From: Legionella steigerwaltii
Lineage (GTDB): Bacteria; Pseudomonadota; Gammaproteobacteria; Legionellales; Legionellaceae
Length of the DNA stretch: 64,000 nucleotides
Direction: 5' to 3'
Assembly: GCF_001468065.1 (NCBI RefSeq)
Contig: NZ_LNYZ01000038.1
Span: forward strand, 438 to 64,437
Each line of letters starts with the position of its first letter. The first letter of the stretch is position 1. Positions 1 through 7,400 of this stretch are shown here, in pieces. The translations under genes and the position numbers were made by a program. Under the pieces are notes generated by a model. The model was not told the origin of the DNA and ran no database searches. It was given only the letters and a program-made list of their open reading frames with translations.

Positions 1-303
1 TTTTCTAAATGACACCAAGGCTTACCGTTTTGCCTTAACTGACTATTTAATATACAGAGTTATCATAAACGTGTTTTAATAGCGCTTAATAAAGCGACTT
101 TATTTATGTAACCAAAACCATTGGTTGTAGTGAAAACGACGCTTAAAACTAAAATATGGAAGTTGATTTTTTTACTTAAACGCATAAAAATTGCCCTTCG
201 GTGATATTTTGCTAAACAGCGCTCCCTTAAACAGAAATCATTCAATCAAAGTCACTTAATAATTGCTTTTTATTTCTTTCTCTTTTCTAACATCGGCTTC
301 ATC
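1..303. other. Left-edge region without a supported gene
   Basis: AT-rich sequence at the left edge. The only open frame (minus strand, 60 codons) lacks a ribosome binding site or recognisable domain, so I do not call it. A small perfect hairpin lies at 88-104, with 7-bp arms AATAAAG and CTTTATT around CGA. This stretch may hold the downstream region of the minus-strand gene at 304, or the end of a gene outside the window. Confidence 0.4.
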
Positions 304-1830
304 CTATTTTTTATTTTTAGATAAATCTTCTAATAAAATTTTTCCCTTTTTGGATAAACGATATTTTTGCAATCTACTTTTAGGCTTTTCTGGGATAGTA
401 CGCTCGATTAACTCATCCCAGAGCAATTGATCAAGATAATTACGTTGAAAAGTTTCTCGATGCCTAATACCTGCTACCTCTTGTAGCTCTATACTTTTCA
501 GCTCACCTTTTAGCTCACATGCTCTTAGTACCCGCTCAACCCATGGATCGACTTGTCCGGTAACTTGTCCGGTAACTTGTCCGGTAACTTGTCCGGTAAC
601 TTGTCCGGTCATCGATGATGATTTACGCCAAATGGTTGTCTTGAATCCATCGGAGATAGAAAATTCAGGCTCTGGCAGTCCAACCTCACGGCAACGACGA
701 ATCATATCGCCTGTACCAGTTCCCATACGCTCGATATATTTCGTTAAATACAATGGCTCAGCAAGCAAGGGATTTCTTGGAACAGAACCATGTGGATGAC
801 GTAATTTCTCTAAGGTCAATGATGGAGGGAGTCCTCCTGGATTCCAAATTTCCAATCGATCTGCAAACAGCATTACCTGTACACTTCCATTACTATCATA
901 GTCTCGATGAGCAACCGCATTCACAATCGCTTCTGCGACAACTTCCTGGGGAATTTCATAGGCAACAGGCACTTCCGCCCCGCTCTCTCTGGTTCCCACC
1001 CAAAGATTAATTTTGGACATTACGAAATCAATCGCCTGATCGACCAGTGAAAATAACGTGCCTTTATATACTTGATATGAAGGAATGGGTTTGGCTACTT
1101 CTGTCCCGTGAAAATGAGCACATTTTACCTCGGATGACATAACAAACCGTTGTGGTTGCTTTCCAAAGAGTAACATTGCGGCATGTGTAGGCTTATCCTC
1201 ATCTAGCAAATTCAAATGGGACAGTAATTCAAAAGAGGTCGCATCGATAGGCAGTGGAAATCCACGTCCTCGTTTTGCTCGACGTAAAAAAGCCGTCATC
1301 CCCTCTTCATCTAAATCTAATAATGTTGCCCCTCGACAAGGAGCGGCATCAAAAGGGCTATTTCTGATTAATTTTCGTTCTTCTAAATCATGTATTAAAG
1401 CCGCATAAACATTGGAAATAAGCTCGGAAATAGATTGATAACGCCTTCTGATTAATTCAGTTCCAACACGAGTAATAAGATTTTTCATTTTAGGGTGACG
1501 TTTACTTTCTTCATTTCCCTTTATAAAAATTAATCGGGTCTTACGTTCCTCGGAAGCTAGATTGTATTCTTCCTCAGTAGGGGAAACACCTTTTGCATTC
1601 TCAAAGCCATAATCATAGCCAAAAAGACCAATATAGATATCACAAGCACTTACTTGTTCTAGATAAACTTGATCTGCCCTCCTATCATGAGCTGGCAATT
1701 CTTCGAATAAAAATGGATCAAAAAAACGACGCATTAAGGGATCATTTTTCAACCAATGGCATATCTCTAGACGATCTTCTTTAAATTCTTGTTGTACGCT
1801 ACTGATAAAAATACGCAATGGTCTCATCAT
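304..1830 (-). CDS. DUF4062 / RecG-type GHKL ATPase fusion protein
   Basis: The N-terminus (about residues 3-100, with RIFISSVQQEF, FDPFLFEELPA and DIYIGLFGYDYG) matches the DUF4062 family, which is found in signalling and defence-like proteins. The middle (about 230-410) is the ATP-binding part seen in RecG-like/AlbA_2-linked regulators: EAIVNAVAHRDY, then DRLEIWNPGGLP and YIERMGTGTGDM. The tail resembles a winged helix (about 445-505), preceded by five tandem TGQV units. The usual AlbA_2 DNA-binding half appears to be replaced by DUF4062. ATG 1830 was chosen because the longer frame begins only with TTG; no strong ribosome binding site is seen. The substrate is unknown; a regulatory or defence role is inference from family company. 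Confidence 0.75.
   Translation of the reverse strand: MMRPLRIFISSVQQEFKEDRLEICHWLKNDPLMRRFFDPFLFEELPAHDRRADQVYLEQVSACDIYIGLFGYDYGFENAKGVSPTEEEYNLASEERKTRLIFIKGNEESKRHPKMKNLITRVGTELIRRRYQSISELISNVYAALIHDLEERKLIRNSPFDAAPCRGATLLDLDEEGMTAFLRRAKRGRGFPLPIDATSFELLSHLNLLDEDKPTHAAMLLFGKQPQRFVMSSEVKCAHFHGTEVAKPIPSYQVYKGTLFSLVDQAIDFVMSKINLWVGTRESGAEVPVAYEIPQEVVAEAIVNAVAHRDYDSNGSVQVMLFADRLEIWNPGGLPPSLTLEKLRHPHGSVPRNPLLAEPLYLTKYIERMGTGTGDMIRRCREVGLPEPEFSISDGFKTTIWRKSSSMTGQVTGQVTGQVTGQVTGQVDPWVERVLRACELKGELKSIELQEVAGIRHRETFQRNYLDQLLWDELIERTIPEKPKSRLQKYRLSKKGKILLEDLSKNKK
551..610. repeat. Five tandem 12-bp units coding TGQV
   Basis: The unit ACTTGTCCGGTA is repeated five times head to tail; the last ends in C instead of A. 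It lies in frame inside the DUF4062/ATPase gene and encodes, on the minus strand, five TGQV tetrapeptides between the ATPase and the C-terminal winged helix. Twelve-bp units keep frame, so copy number can vary without breaking the gene. Similar tetrapeptide linkers are known in this ATPase family. Confidence 0.9.
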
Positions 1831-1901
1831 AAATCCAAAATCCAAAAATTAAACACGCTCTTCTTTCTCATTAACAGGCTTAATTACGTTATAACCCACG
1901 A

Positions 1902-1937
1902 TTATCACACAACGTTATCAACAGATTTTGTGGATAA
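1902..1937. promoter_or_regulatory. DnaA-box cluster
   Basis: TGTGGATAA at 1929-1937 is a perfect DnaA box on the minus strand. TTATCAACA at 1915-1923 differs by one base, and TTATCACAC at 1902-1910 is a weaker third match. The perfect box abuts the stop codon of the orphan parB. About 900 bp separate it from the iterons, so it could help load the host initiator at the plasmid origin. That role is inferred. Confidence 0.5.
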
Positions 1938-2813
1938 CTATCCTCTTTCGCTCATTAGTTTGATCAACCAATCAACCTCACTAGCAGAATTCACCTCGAT
2001 AATCACTTTTCCCTTACCTTCAGCATTTACTTTTACAGAAACATTTGTTGTAAATTGTTGAGATAGATAGGTACTCCACTCCTCACACTTGTCATGACGT
2101 GTAGCTGAAGAAAAAGTCTTGTCATGTTCCTTATCTCCTGATGACTTCAATCGGTTTGCTAATGCCTCCGTATCACGCACATTGAGCTGTTTCTCAATGA
2201 CGGCGCATGCAACTTGAAATTGATGTTCTGGCGAAAGTTTCAAAATTGATCGGGCATGTCCCATATCAATCTTACCCTCGTTTAGCATCTCTATTACTCT
2301 AGAGTCCAAAGATAGTAAGCGAAGCGTATTAGTAACTGAAACTCTGGAACGACCTATCATTTGTGCTATGTCTTCATGAGTCATATGGAACTCTTCGCGA
2401 AAACGGTTTAATGCTAGCGCTTCTTCAATTGGGTTGAGATTTTCGCGTTGAATATTTTCAATCAGTGAAAATGCGAGAGCAATATTATCATCAACATTTC
2501 TAATAATAACAGGCACATAAGTTAAACCTGCTTTTTTTGCCGCTCGCCAGCGTCTTTCGCCAGCAATAATCTCATAACGTTCTTCTGCAATCTTTCTAAC
2601 AATAAGTGGCTGGATAATCCCTTGAACTTTGATGGAGCTTGCGAGCTCATCTAAAACAGATTCATCAAATTGTCTTCTAGGCTGATATTTTCCAGAATTT
2701 AATAACTCAACAGCTAAATGAGTTATCGATTCAAAGGGTTTGGATTCTCCATCCTGGAATGAATTGTCTAAGGCTCGAAGCAACTTCAATCCCTTCAATT
2801 CTAAATTTGACAC
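1938..2813 (-). CDS. Orphan ParB/Spo0J-family partition protein
   Basis: A 291-aa ParB of the chromosomal Spo0J/Noc type. The N-terminal nuclease-like ParB domain carries QPRRQFDE, GIIQPLIVRK, EIIAGERRWRAAK and the conserved LIENIQRENLNPIEEA. It is followed by a KorB-like helix-turn-helix around residues 130-160 (MTHEDIAQMIGRSRVSVTNTLRLL) and a C-terminal dimer region. It starts with GTG, with a strong GAGGAGAG six bases upstream. No ParA partner is adjacent on this strand; the ParA at 3171 has its own, different ParB. It is divergent from parA, with the iterons between them. It may be a plasmid CTPase-type ParB, a regulator or an incompatibility determinant. I found no canonical Spo0J parS site by eye. 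Confidence 0.88.
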   Translation of the reverse strand: MSNLELKGLKLLRALDNSFQDGESKPFESITHLAVELLNSGKYQPRRQFDESVLDELASSIKVQGIIQPLIVRKIAEERYEIIAGERRWRAAKKAGLTYVPVIIRNVDDNIALAFSLIENIQRENLNPIEEALALNRFREEFHMTHEDIAQMIGRSRVSVTNTLRLLSLDSRVIEMLNEGKIDMGHARSILKLSPEHQFQVACAVIEKQLNVRDTEALANRLKSSGDKEHDKTFSSATRHDKCEEWSTYLSQQFTTNVSVKVNAEGKGKVIIEVNSASEVDWLIKLMSERG

Positions 2814-2835
2814 GAGTGTCTCTCCTCAGTTTATC

Positions 2836-2980
2836 CCTGCAAACGTCCCACCATACCTGTAAACGTCGCACCATTAGTTATTTTTCTTATTTTTACTTCC
2901 TGAAAACGTCCCACCCTATCCCGTAAACGCCGCATCCATTCCTGTAAACGTCCCGGGTAATTCCCGTAAATGTCCCGCAG
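2836..2980. repeat. Six direct iterons of the plasmid origin
   Basis: Six 18-bp copies related to CCTGTAAACGTCCCACC lie at 2836-2853, 2856-2873, 2899-2916, 2920-2937, 2941-2958 and 2963-2980, all in the same orientation with slight variation. Two more copies lie inverted after the rep gene (6736-6790). Arrays of this size next to a Rep_3 gene are the binding sites for the initiator and control copy number. The iteron assignment is strong; exact unit boundaries are by eye. Confidence 0.88.
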
Positions 2981-3170
2981 ACTATCCTACAACCCTTAAG
3001 AACATTGATGCATTAAACTTCTAAACAACAAATAAAAAGATCTTAAAAAAAATTAAAACACGTTGTGTTTCTATAGTAAATAGAAAAATTCATAAAAACC
3101 TTGTTTTTTCATAAAAATATGGATAAATTAGTAAAACAGTGAAATTTTGTTTATTAAACAAAAGGAAATT
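2981..3170. other. AT-rich DNA between iterons and parA (probable DNA unwinding element)
   Basis: About 190 bp of very AT-rich DNA containing long A-runs, directly beside the iterons. A DnaA-box-like TATGGATAA lies at 3118-3126. Iteron plasmids melt first in an AT-rich element beside the iterons, which fits this place. The stretch must also hold the parA promoter; AAAGGAAA just before ATG 3171 is its ribosome binding site. Confidence 0.5.
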
Positions 3171-4388
3171 ATGCTAAATCCTCAAATTATTACTTATGGC
3201 ACAGATAATCCAGAACAACTGATGGATAAATTTTATCAAGCCGGGAATGATATGTTATTGGCACTCAGGAACTACGTCATTAATCCTGAAAAAAGAAAAA
3301 AACCAAGAACATGGGGCGCTATTGAAGCAGCAAAAATGGTTAAAGTTTCAGATCCCACCTTTCGAAAGCTATTGGAGTCACATGATGATATTCCAGGAAT
3401 AGTAATGGAAAAACAGGAAAATGGGAGAAACGTAAAAAAGTACACTTTAGCCGCTATAAATTGTCTAAGAGATAAAGCCGGGACTCGCTATATACGACCA
3501 AAAGGTTCCAAATGTTTAACAATTGCCGTTTCTAATTTAAAGGGCGGTGTTGGAAAAACAGAAACGACTGTCGATTTAGGTAAAAAAATTGCTATTGAAG
3601 GATTAAAAGTTTTACTACTAGATTTTGATGCACAAGGAACTGCAACCTTAATTAGCTCCGGATTGATACCTGATTTAGAGTTAAAATATGAAGACACCAT
3701 CACAAATGTGCTTATTTCTAACCCAAGCAACATTAAGGAGGTTATTTTAAAAACACATTTCGATGGTTTAGATATTATCCCTGCGAACTTGGCGATACAA
3801 GATTGTGATCTAATTTTACCCAATGAAACAGCAAATAATCAAGACCGACTAGGATCTCCAGTTATTAGATTAGCTGAATCTTTGAAAATTATTAAAAATC
3901 AATATGATGTTATCTTAATTGACTGCGGCCCAAATCTTGGACTACTTACTTTAAACGCAATTATTGCTTGTGATGGAATTATTATTCCTATTCCTCCATC
4001 TATGAATGATTATTCCAGTTTCATCATGTATACCGCTACATTAAGAAACATGTTTAAAGAGCTACCTTCTAAAAAATTAGAATATCTTCGAATTTTGATT
4101 TCAAAACATACTGGCAGTAATGAGGCCTTACAAATGGAAAACATGATGCGCGAACAATTTGGACGATATATCTTGACAAATCATATGTGTGAAACTGTAG
4201 AAGTTCCTAAGGCAGCTAACGAAATTGGGACTATTTATGACATTTCTAAACCTCGAGGAAGTCGAGAAGCTTACAGACGCGCTTTGCAACATCTGGATGA
4301 TGTTAATTTAGAAATTATTAATAACTTTAAAGATATTTGGGACAAACAAGCAACTTCTTCGATTATAGGTGGTGATAACAATGGATAA
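3171..4388 (+). CDS. parA: ParA partition ATPase, P1-type (with N-terminal HTH)
   Basis: A deviant-Walker ParA ATPase with KGGVGKTETT near residue 120 and the DFDAQGTAT (A') and VILIDCGPNLG (B) motifs. The ~100-residue N-terminal extension holds a helix-turn-helix-like segment (AAKMVKVSDPTFRKLLE), as in P1/P7 type Ia ParA proteins that repress their own operon. It moves plasmid copies over the nucleoid together with ParB. ATG 3171 is preferred to the upstream TTG 3147 because AAAGGAAA precedes it. The gene ends overlapping the parB start by eight bases, so translation is probably coupled. Confidence 0.92.
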   Translation: MLNPQIITYGTDNPEQLMDKFYQAGNDMLLALRNYVINPEKRKKPRTWGAIEAAKMVKVSDPTFRKLLESHDDIPGIVMEKQENGRNVKKYTLAAINCLRDKAGTRYIRPKGSKCLTIAVSNLKGGVGKTETTVDLGKKIAIEGLKVLLLDFDAQGTATLISSGLIPDLELKYEDTITNVLISNPSNIKEVILKTHFDGLDIIPANLAIQDCDLILPNETANNQDRLGSPVIRLAESLKIIKNQYDVILIDCGPNLGLLTLNAIIACDGIIIPIPPSMNDYSSFIMYTATLRNMFKELPSKKLEYLRILISKHTGSNEALQMENMMREQFGRYILTNHMCETVEVPKAANEIGTIYDISKPRGSREAYRRALQHLDDVNLEIINNFKDIWDKQATSSIIGGDNNG

Positions 4389-5388
4389 CAGTAAAAAAAA
4401 TGTCCACAACTCTGGTCCATTAGGCATGTTACTGCGAAACGGGCAAATTAATAAACTGGAAACTTCTAACGAGGTTTCTTCTAATCAAACATCATCCAAA
4501 ACATCCTCCTATTTTAAAACACAATCTGGAATTGAGTTTTCAGAGCAAGAGCTGATTTATATTGATCCTGCTGAATGTGAACCATGGTGCTATGCTAACC
4601 GTCATGAAAATGAAATGGGGGATATTCAAGGGCTTGTTGATTCAATTAAAGCAAATAAACAATTGCAACCGGCTTTAGTTAGGCTTCACCCTACCCCACA
4701 TGGAAAAATTAAATACGAGGTAATTTTCGGTAGAAGACGACACATTGCTTGCTTACAGCTTGGAATTCCTTTTTTAGTCATAAAAAAAGACATTCCTAAT
4801 ATTCAAGATGCTGTAGCATCCCAAGATGCAGAGAATAAATTACGAAATGATGTTAGCAACTATTCTAATGCCTTGTTATATAAACGCTTATTAGTAGATG
4901 GTGTATTTAAAACTGAAAAAGAGCTCGCAGACAAATTAAATATCTCTACATCAACTTTTAATGATTTAATGGCTTACTCAAAGATTCCTGATGAAATAAT
5001 AGGTAAAATTCCTAATATTCATATTTTATCAAAACAGTTGGCCGTTTCTATTGTTCAAATATTAAATAAATCAAAAAATAACTATAAAACAATGTTATCT
5101 ATTGCCCATCAGATAGGGAAAACAATAAATTCTAATGCCAAGCTTGAGCGTATATTTGAATCAAATAGCACGAAATCGCAATCGTCATTACACACAAGAA
5201 ATTCCACTGATGCTAAATTTTATGTATCTCAAAAAGGTAAGAAGTTATTTACTTTTAAACGTGATTCACGAGGATTACCTTCGATTGTTCTTAATAAAGA
5301 AATCTCCGAATTAATAGATTTAGAATCTATGTGTTCTCATATGTTTGAATATCTAGAAAAAGAAATGGAATCCGGATATCCGGATTGA
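4381..5388 (+). CDS. parB: ParB partition protein, partner of the adjacent ParA
   Basis: A 335-aa ParB. The ParB nuclease-like domain runs from about residue 55, with YIDPAECEPW, GLVDSIKANKQLQPALVR and EVIFGRRRHIACLQLGIP, then DAENKLRNDVSNYSNALLYKRLL. It is followed by a helix-turn-helix (ELADKLNISTSTFNDLMAYSKIPDEI) and a C-terminal dimer part. This matches P1/VirB-like ParB rather than the Spo0J-like protein at 1938. ATG 4381 sits within the parA end with AGGTGG upstream. The last codons and stop lie inside an 18-bp palindrome that may be its own or Rep's binding site. Confidence 0.9.
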   Translation: MDNSKKNVHNSGPLGMLLRNGQINKLETSNEVSSNQTSSKTSSYFKTQSGIEFSEQELIYIDPAECEPWCYANRHENEMGDIQGLVDSIKANKQLQPALVRLHPTPHGKIKYEVIFGRRRHIACLQLGIPFLVIKKDIPNIQDAVASQDAENKLRNDVSNYSNALLYKRLLVDGVFKTEKELADKLNISTSTFNDLMAYSKIPDEIIGKIPNIHILSKQLAVSIVQILNKSKNNYKTMLSIAHQIGKTINSNAKLERIFESNSTKSQSSLHTRNSTDAKFYVSQKGKKLFTFKRDSRGLPSIVLNKEISELIDLESMCSHMFEYLEKEMESGYPD

Positions 5389-5411
5389 TATTTAATCCGG
5401 ATATCCGGATT
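5369..5411. repeat. Twin 18-bp perfect palindromes between parB and rep
   Basis: The palindrome AATCCGGATATCCGGATT occurs at 5369-5386 and again, identical, at 5394-5411, seven bases apart. The first includes the parB stop codon; the second ends 21 bases before the rep GTG. The position fits either the parS centromere (downstream of parB, as in P1) or an operator for rep. As RNA, each copy could fold or pair with the other and control rep translation. Confidence 0.85.
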
Positions 5412-5431
5412 CTATCGTTAGGGAGAACTGT

Positions 5432-6709
5432 GTGAAAAACGCAGCAATGAATAATAAAAGTCTCGAGCTAAAGAAACATGTTAACGCGATACATTGTTCT
5501 AATAATCTATCATTAGTTCAGCGTAAGCTGTTTAATGCGTTGCTCTTTAATGCTTATCCAGATCTTCCCTACAAACAACAATTTGAAATCAAAGGAAAAG
5601 ATTTATATCAACTAATTGGTTACAACAGCAAAGACACTGCTAAGCTGAAGGAAGCTTTAATCGGACTAATAACGATAGCTATTGAGTGGAATGTTATTGA
5701 TTGCTCAACAGGACAAGAAAAAAAATGGAAGGCTAGTTCCATATTGGCATCTGCCGAACTTTCAAACGGAGTTTGTATTTATGAATACAGCCAGGTAATG
5801 AAAGATCTTATGTATCAACCTGAAATTTATGGTCAAATCAATATTGATCTCGTTTCAAAGTTTAAATCGGGTTATGGTTTGGCGTTATACGAGAATTGTA
5901 TCCGATACAAAGGCCTTATGCAGACACCATGGTTTCCCATAGAGATTTTTAGAAAGTTGATGGGCGTGTTTGATGGAAAGTATCAAGTATTTAAAGATTT
6001 TAAGAAAAGAGTACTTGATGTTGGGGTGAATGAAGTAAATACAGTATCACCCATTCGTATTGTTCCTGAATTAGAACGAGTTAATCAGAAGGTCACTAAA
6101 ATTCGATTCAAGCTAGAAAAAAATATTGATGAATCTCCAATTCAGATAAATAACTTATCAATTGATGAGGAATTAAAACAAATATTGATTAGTACATTTG
6201 GATTTTCAGCACAAATGATTGATGAGACATATACAAAATATGGTAGGGAATATATTCGAGAGAAAGTAGAAATCATTACACAATCAGAGAATTTTGTTAC
6301 AGGAAAAATTAGAGGCTTAGCTGGGTATTTGATTGAAGCATTAAAAAAAGATTATAAGCTAAGCAGATCAAGCAAAGCTGTAATTAATGAGCGTCGCAAG
6401 ATCTCAGAAGCTAAAGAAAAAGAAAAAAAAGAAAAATTGGAAGAACAATCAGAGCGCTACAAACAGTATGTAAACAAAAAGATAAACACATACCTAGAGA
6501 AATTAACAGAGCATCAAAAAAGCGCTTTAAATAATGATTTTGATAAATTCATGAAGGAACAAAGTAGTATTCTAAAAAATTGGTATAAAAAGCATGGCCT
6601 AGATCACCCTGCAACCAAAGCCTCGTTTCATAGTTTCATTAAAGAAAATAGACATAGTGAAATAGGTACTATCATATCAATGGAAGATTATATTGAGTTA
6701 GTTCAATAG
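5432..6709 (+). CDS. Rep_3 family plasmid replication initiator (RepB-like)
   Basis: A 425-aa initiator. The N-terminal two-thirds has the Rep_3 layout of two winged-helix domains: LVQRKLFNALLFNAYPD, KDLYQLIGYNSKDTAKLKEAL and FKSGYGLALYENCIRYKG, then PWFPIEIFRKLMGV. The C-terminal part is Lys/Glu-rich, likely coiled coil (about 335-365). It binds iterons and opens the origin, and iterons lie on both sides of the parA-parB-rep block. GTG 5432 follows AGGGAGA; ATG 5447 is an alternative. The twin palindrome just upstream suggests autoregulation. Confidence 0.9.
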   Translation: MKNAAMNNKSLELKKHVNAIHCSNNLSLVQRKLFNALLFNAYPDLPYKQQFEIKGKDLYQLIGYNSKDTAKLKEALIGLITIAIEWNVIDCSTGQEKKWKASSILASAELSNGVCIYEYSQVMKDLMYQPEIYGQINIDLVSKFKSGYGLALYENCIRYKGLMQTPWFPIEIFRKLMGVFDGKYQVFKDFKKRVLDVGVNEVNTVSPIRIVPELERVNQKVTKIRFKLEKNIDESPIQINNLSIDEELKQILISTFGFSAQMIDETYTKYGREYIREKVEIITQSENFVTGKIRGLAGYLIEALKKDYKLSRSSKAVINERRKISEAKEKEKKEKLEEQSERYKQYVNKKINTYLEKLTEHQKSALNNDFDKFMKEQSSILKNWYKKHGLDHPATKASFHSFIKENRHSEIGTIISMEDYIELVQ

Positions 6710-6735
6710 CAATTAATAATAGCTATAAACTTAAG

Positions 6736-6790
6736 GATGGGACATTTGCGGGGATGTATTGTTTTATTGATGGATGGGACGTTTACGGGT
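6736..6790. repeat. Two inverted iterons downstream of rep
   Basis: Copies at 6736-6753 (GATGGGACATTTGCGGGG) and 6773-6790 (GATGGGACGTTTACGGGT) are reverse complements of the iterons at 2836-2980. They lie just after the rep stop and just before the LOG gene. An opposed pair could act as a Rep-binding control site (handcuffing) or as the far edge of the origin. Confidence 0.85.
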
Positions 6791-6806
6791 AATGAGATAA
6801 TTAGTA

Positions 6807-7367
6807 ATGAAAACAATTTGTGTATATCTTGGTGCTAGTTCTGGAAATAATCTGGCATTCAAAGAAGCTGTTATTAAGCTTGCTCATGAAATAGTTGCTT
6901 ATGGACTTACACTAGTTTATGGTGGGTCACGTCTTGGCATGATGGGTTTATTAGCAAGAACTGTAAAAGAATTGGGCGGTAAAGCGATCGGGGTTACAAC
7001 TACACATCTTTTAGACAAAGAAAAACCGTTAGACATTCTAGATGAACTTCATATAGTCTCCTCCATGCAAGAAAGAAAAAAAATGCTTCAATATCTGGCT
7101 GACGCATTTATCGTTATGCCTGGTGGTTTAGGAACACTAGAGGAAGCGGTTGAAACATGGAATGCAATAAAAATTGGAGAGCTAGACAAAAAGATAGGGT
7201 TTCTAAACGTTGATGATTACTTTATAAAACTATTTAGTTTTATCGAGCATTGTAATAAAAATGGATTTATAACAGCTGAGCAAACAGCTATTCCCTCCGT
7301 GCAAGTTGAGCCTAAAAAATTGTTGAGTGATTTAGTCCTAGCAAAATCTGAAGAATTGTTTGTGTGA
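6807..7367 (+). CDS. LOG-family phosphoribohydrolase (TIGR00730 type)
   Basis: A 186-aa Rossmann protein of the LOG family (lysine-decarboxylase-like fold), which hydrolyses nucleoside 5'-monophosphates, including cytokinin nucleotides, to base and ribose phosphate. Visible motifs are CVYLGASSGNN at the start, VYGGSRLGMMGLLA and the signature MPGGLGTLEEAVETW near residue 110. Length is normal for the family. The start is weakly marked. It is followed after 33 bp by the POT transporter in the same direction, so the two probably form an operon; they do not obviously belong to replication. Confidence 0.88.
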   Translation: MKTICVYLGASSGNNLAFKEAVIKLAHEIVAYGLTLVYGGSRLGMMGLLARTVKELGGKAIGVTTTHLLDKEKPLDILDELHIVSSMQERKKMLQYLADAFIVMPGGLGTLEEAVETWNAIKIGELDKKIGFLNVDDYFIKLFSFIEHCNKNGFITAEQTAIPSVQVEPKKLLSDLVLAKSEELFV

Positions 7368-7400
7368 TGTAACAGTAGAAGTTTTTAATAAGGAAATGGA

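Noticed and set aside
63-245. 60-codon minus-strand frame at the left edge
   Set aside because: No ribosome binding site, no domain, and low-complexity hydrophobic sequence in AT-rich DNA.
551-610. 12-bp tandem repeat considered as a phase-variable contingency locus
   Set aside because: The unit is a multiple of three, so number changes would not switch the frame; only linker length would change.
2836-2980. Iteron array considered as a CRISPR array
   Set aside because: Spacers are 2-25 bp and irregular, units vary, and no cas genes are present; the position by a Rep_3 gene explains it.
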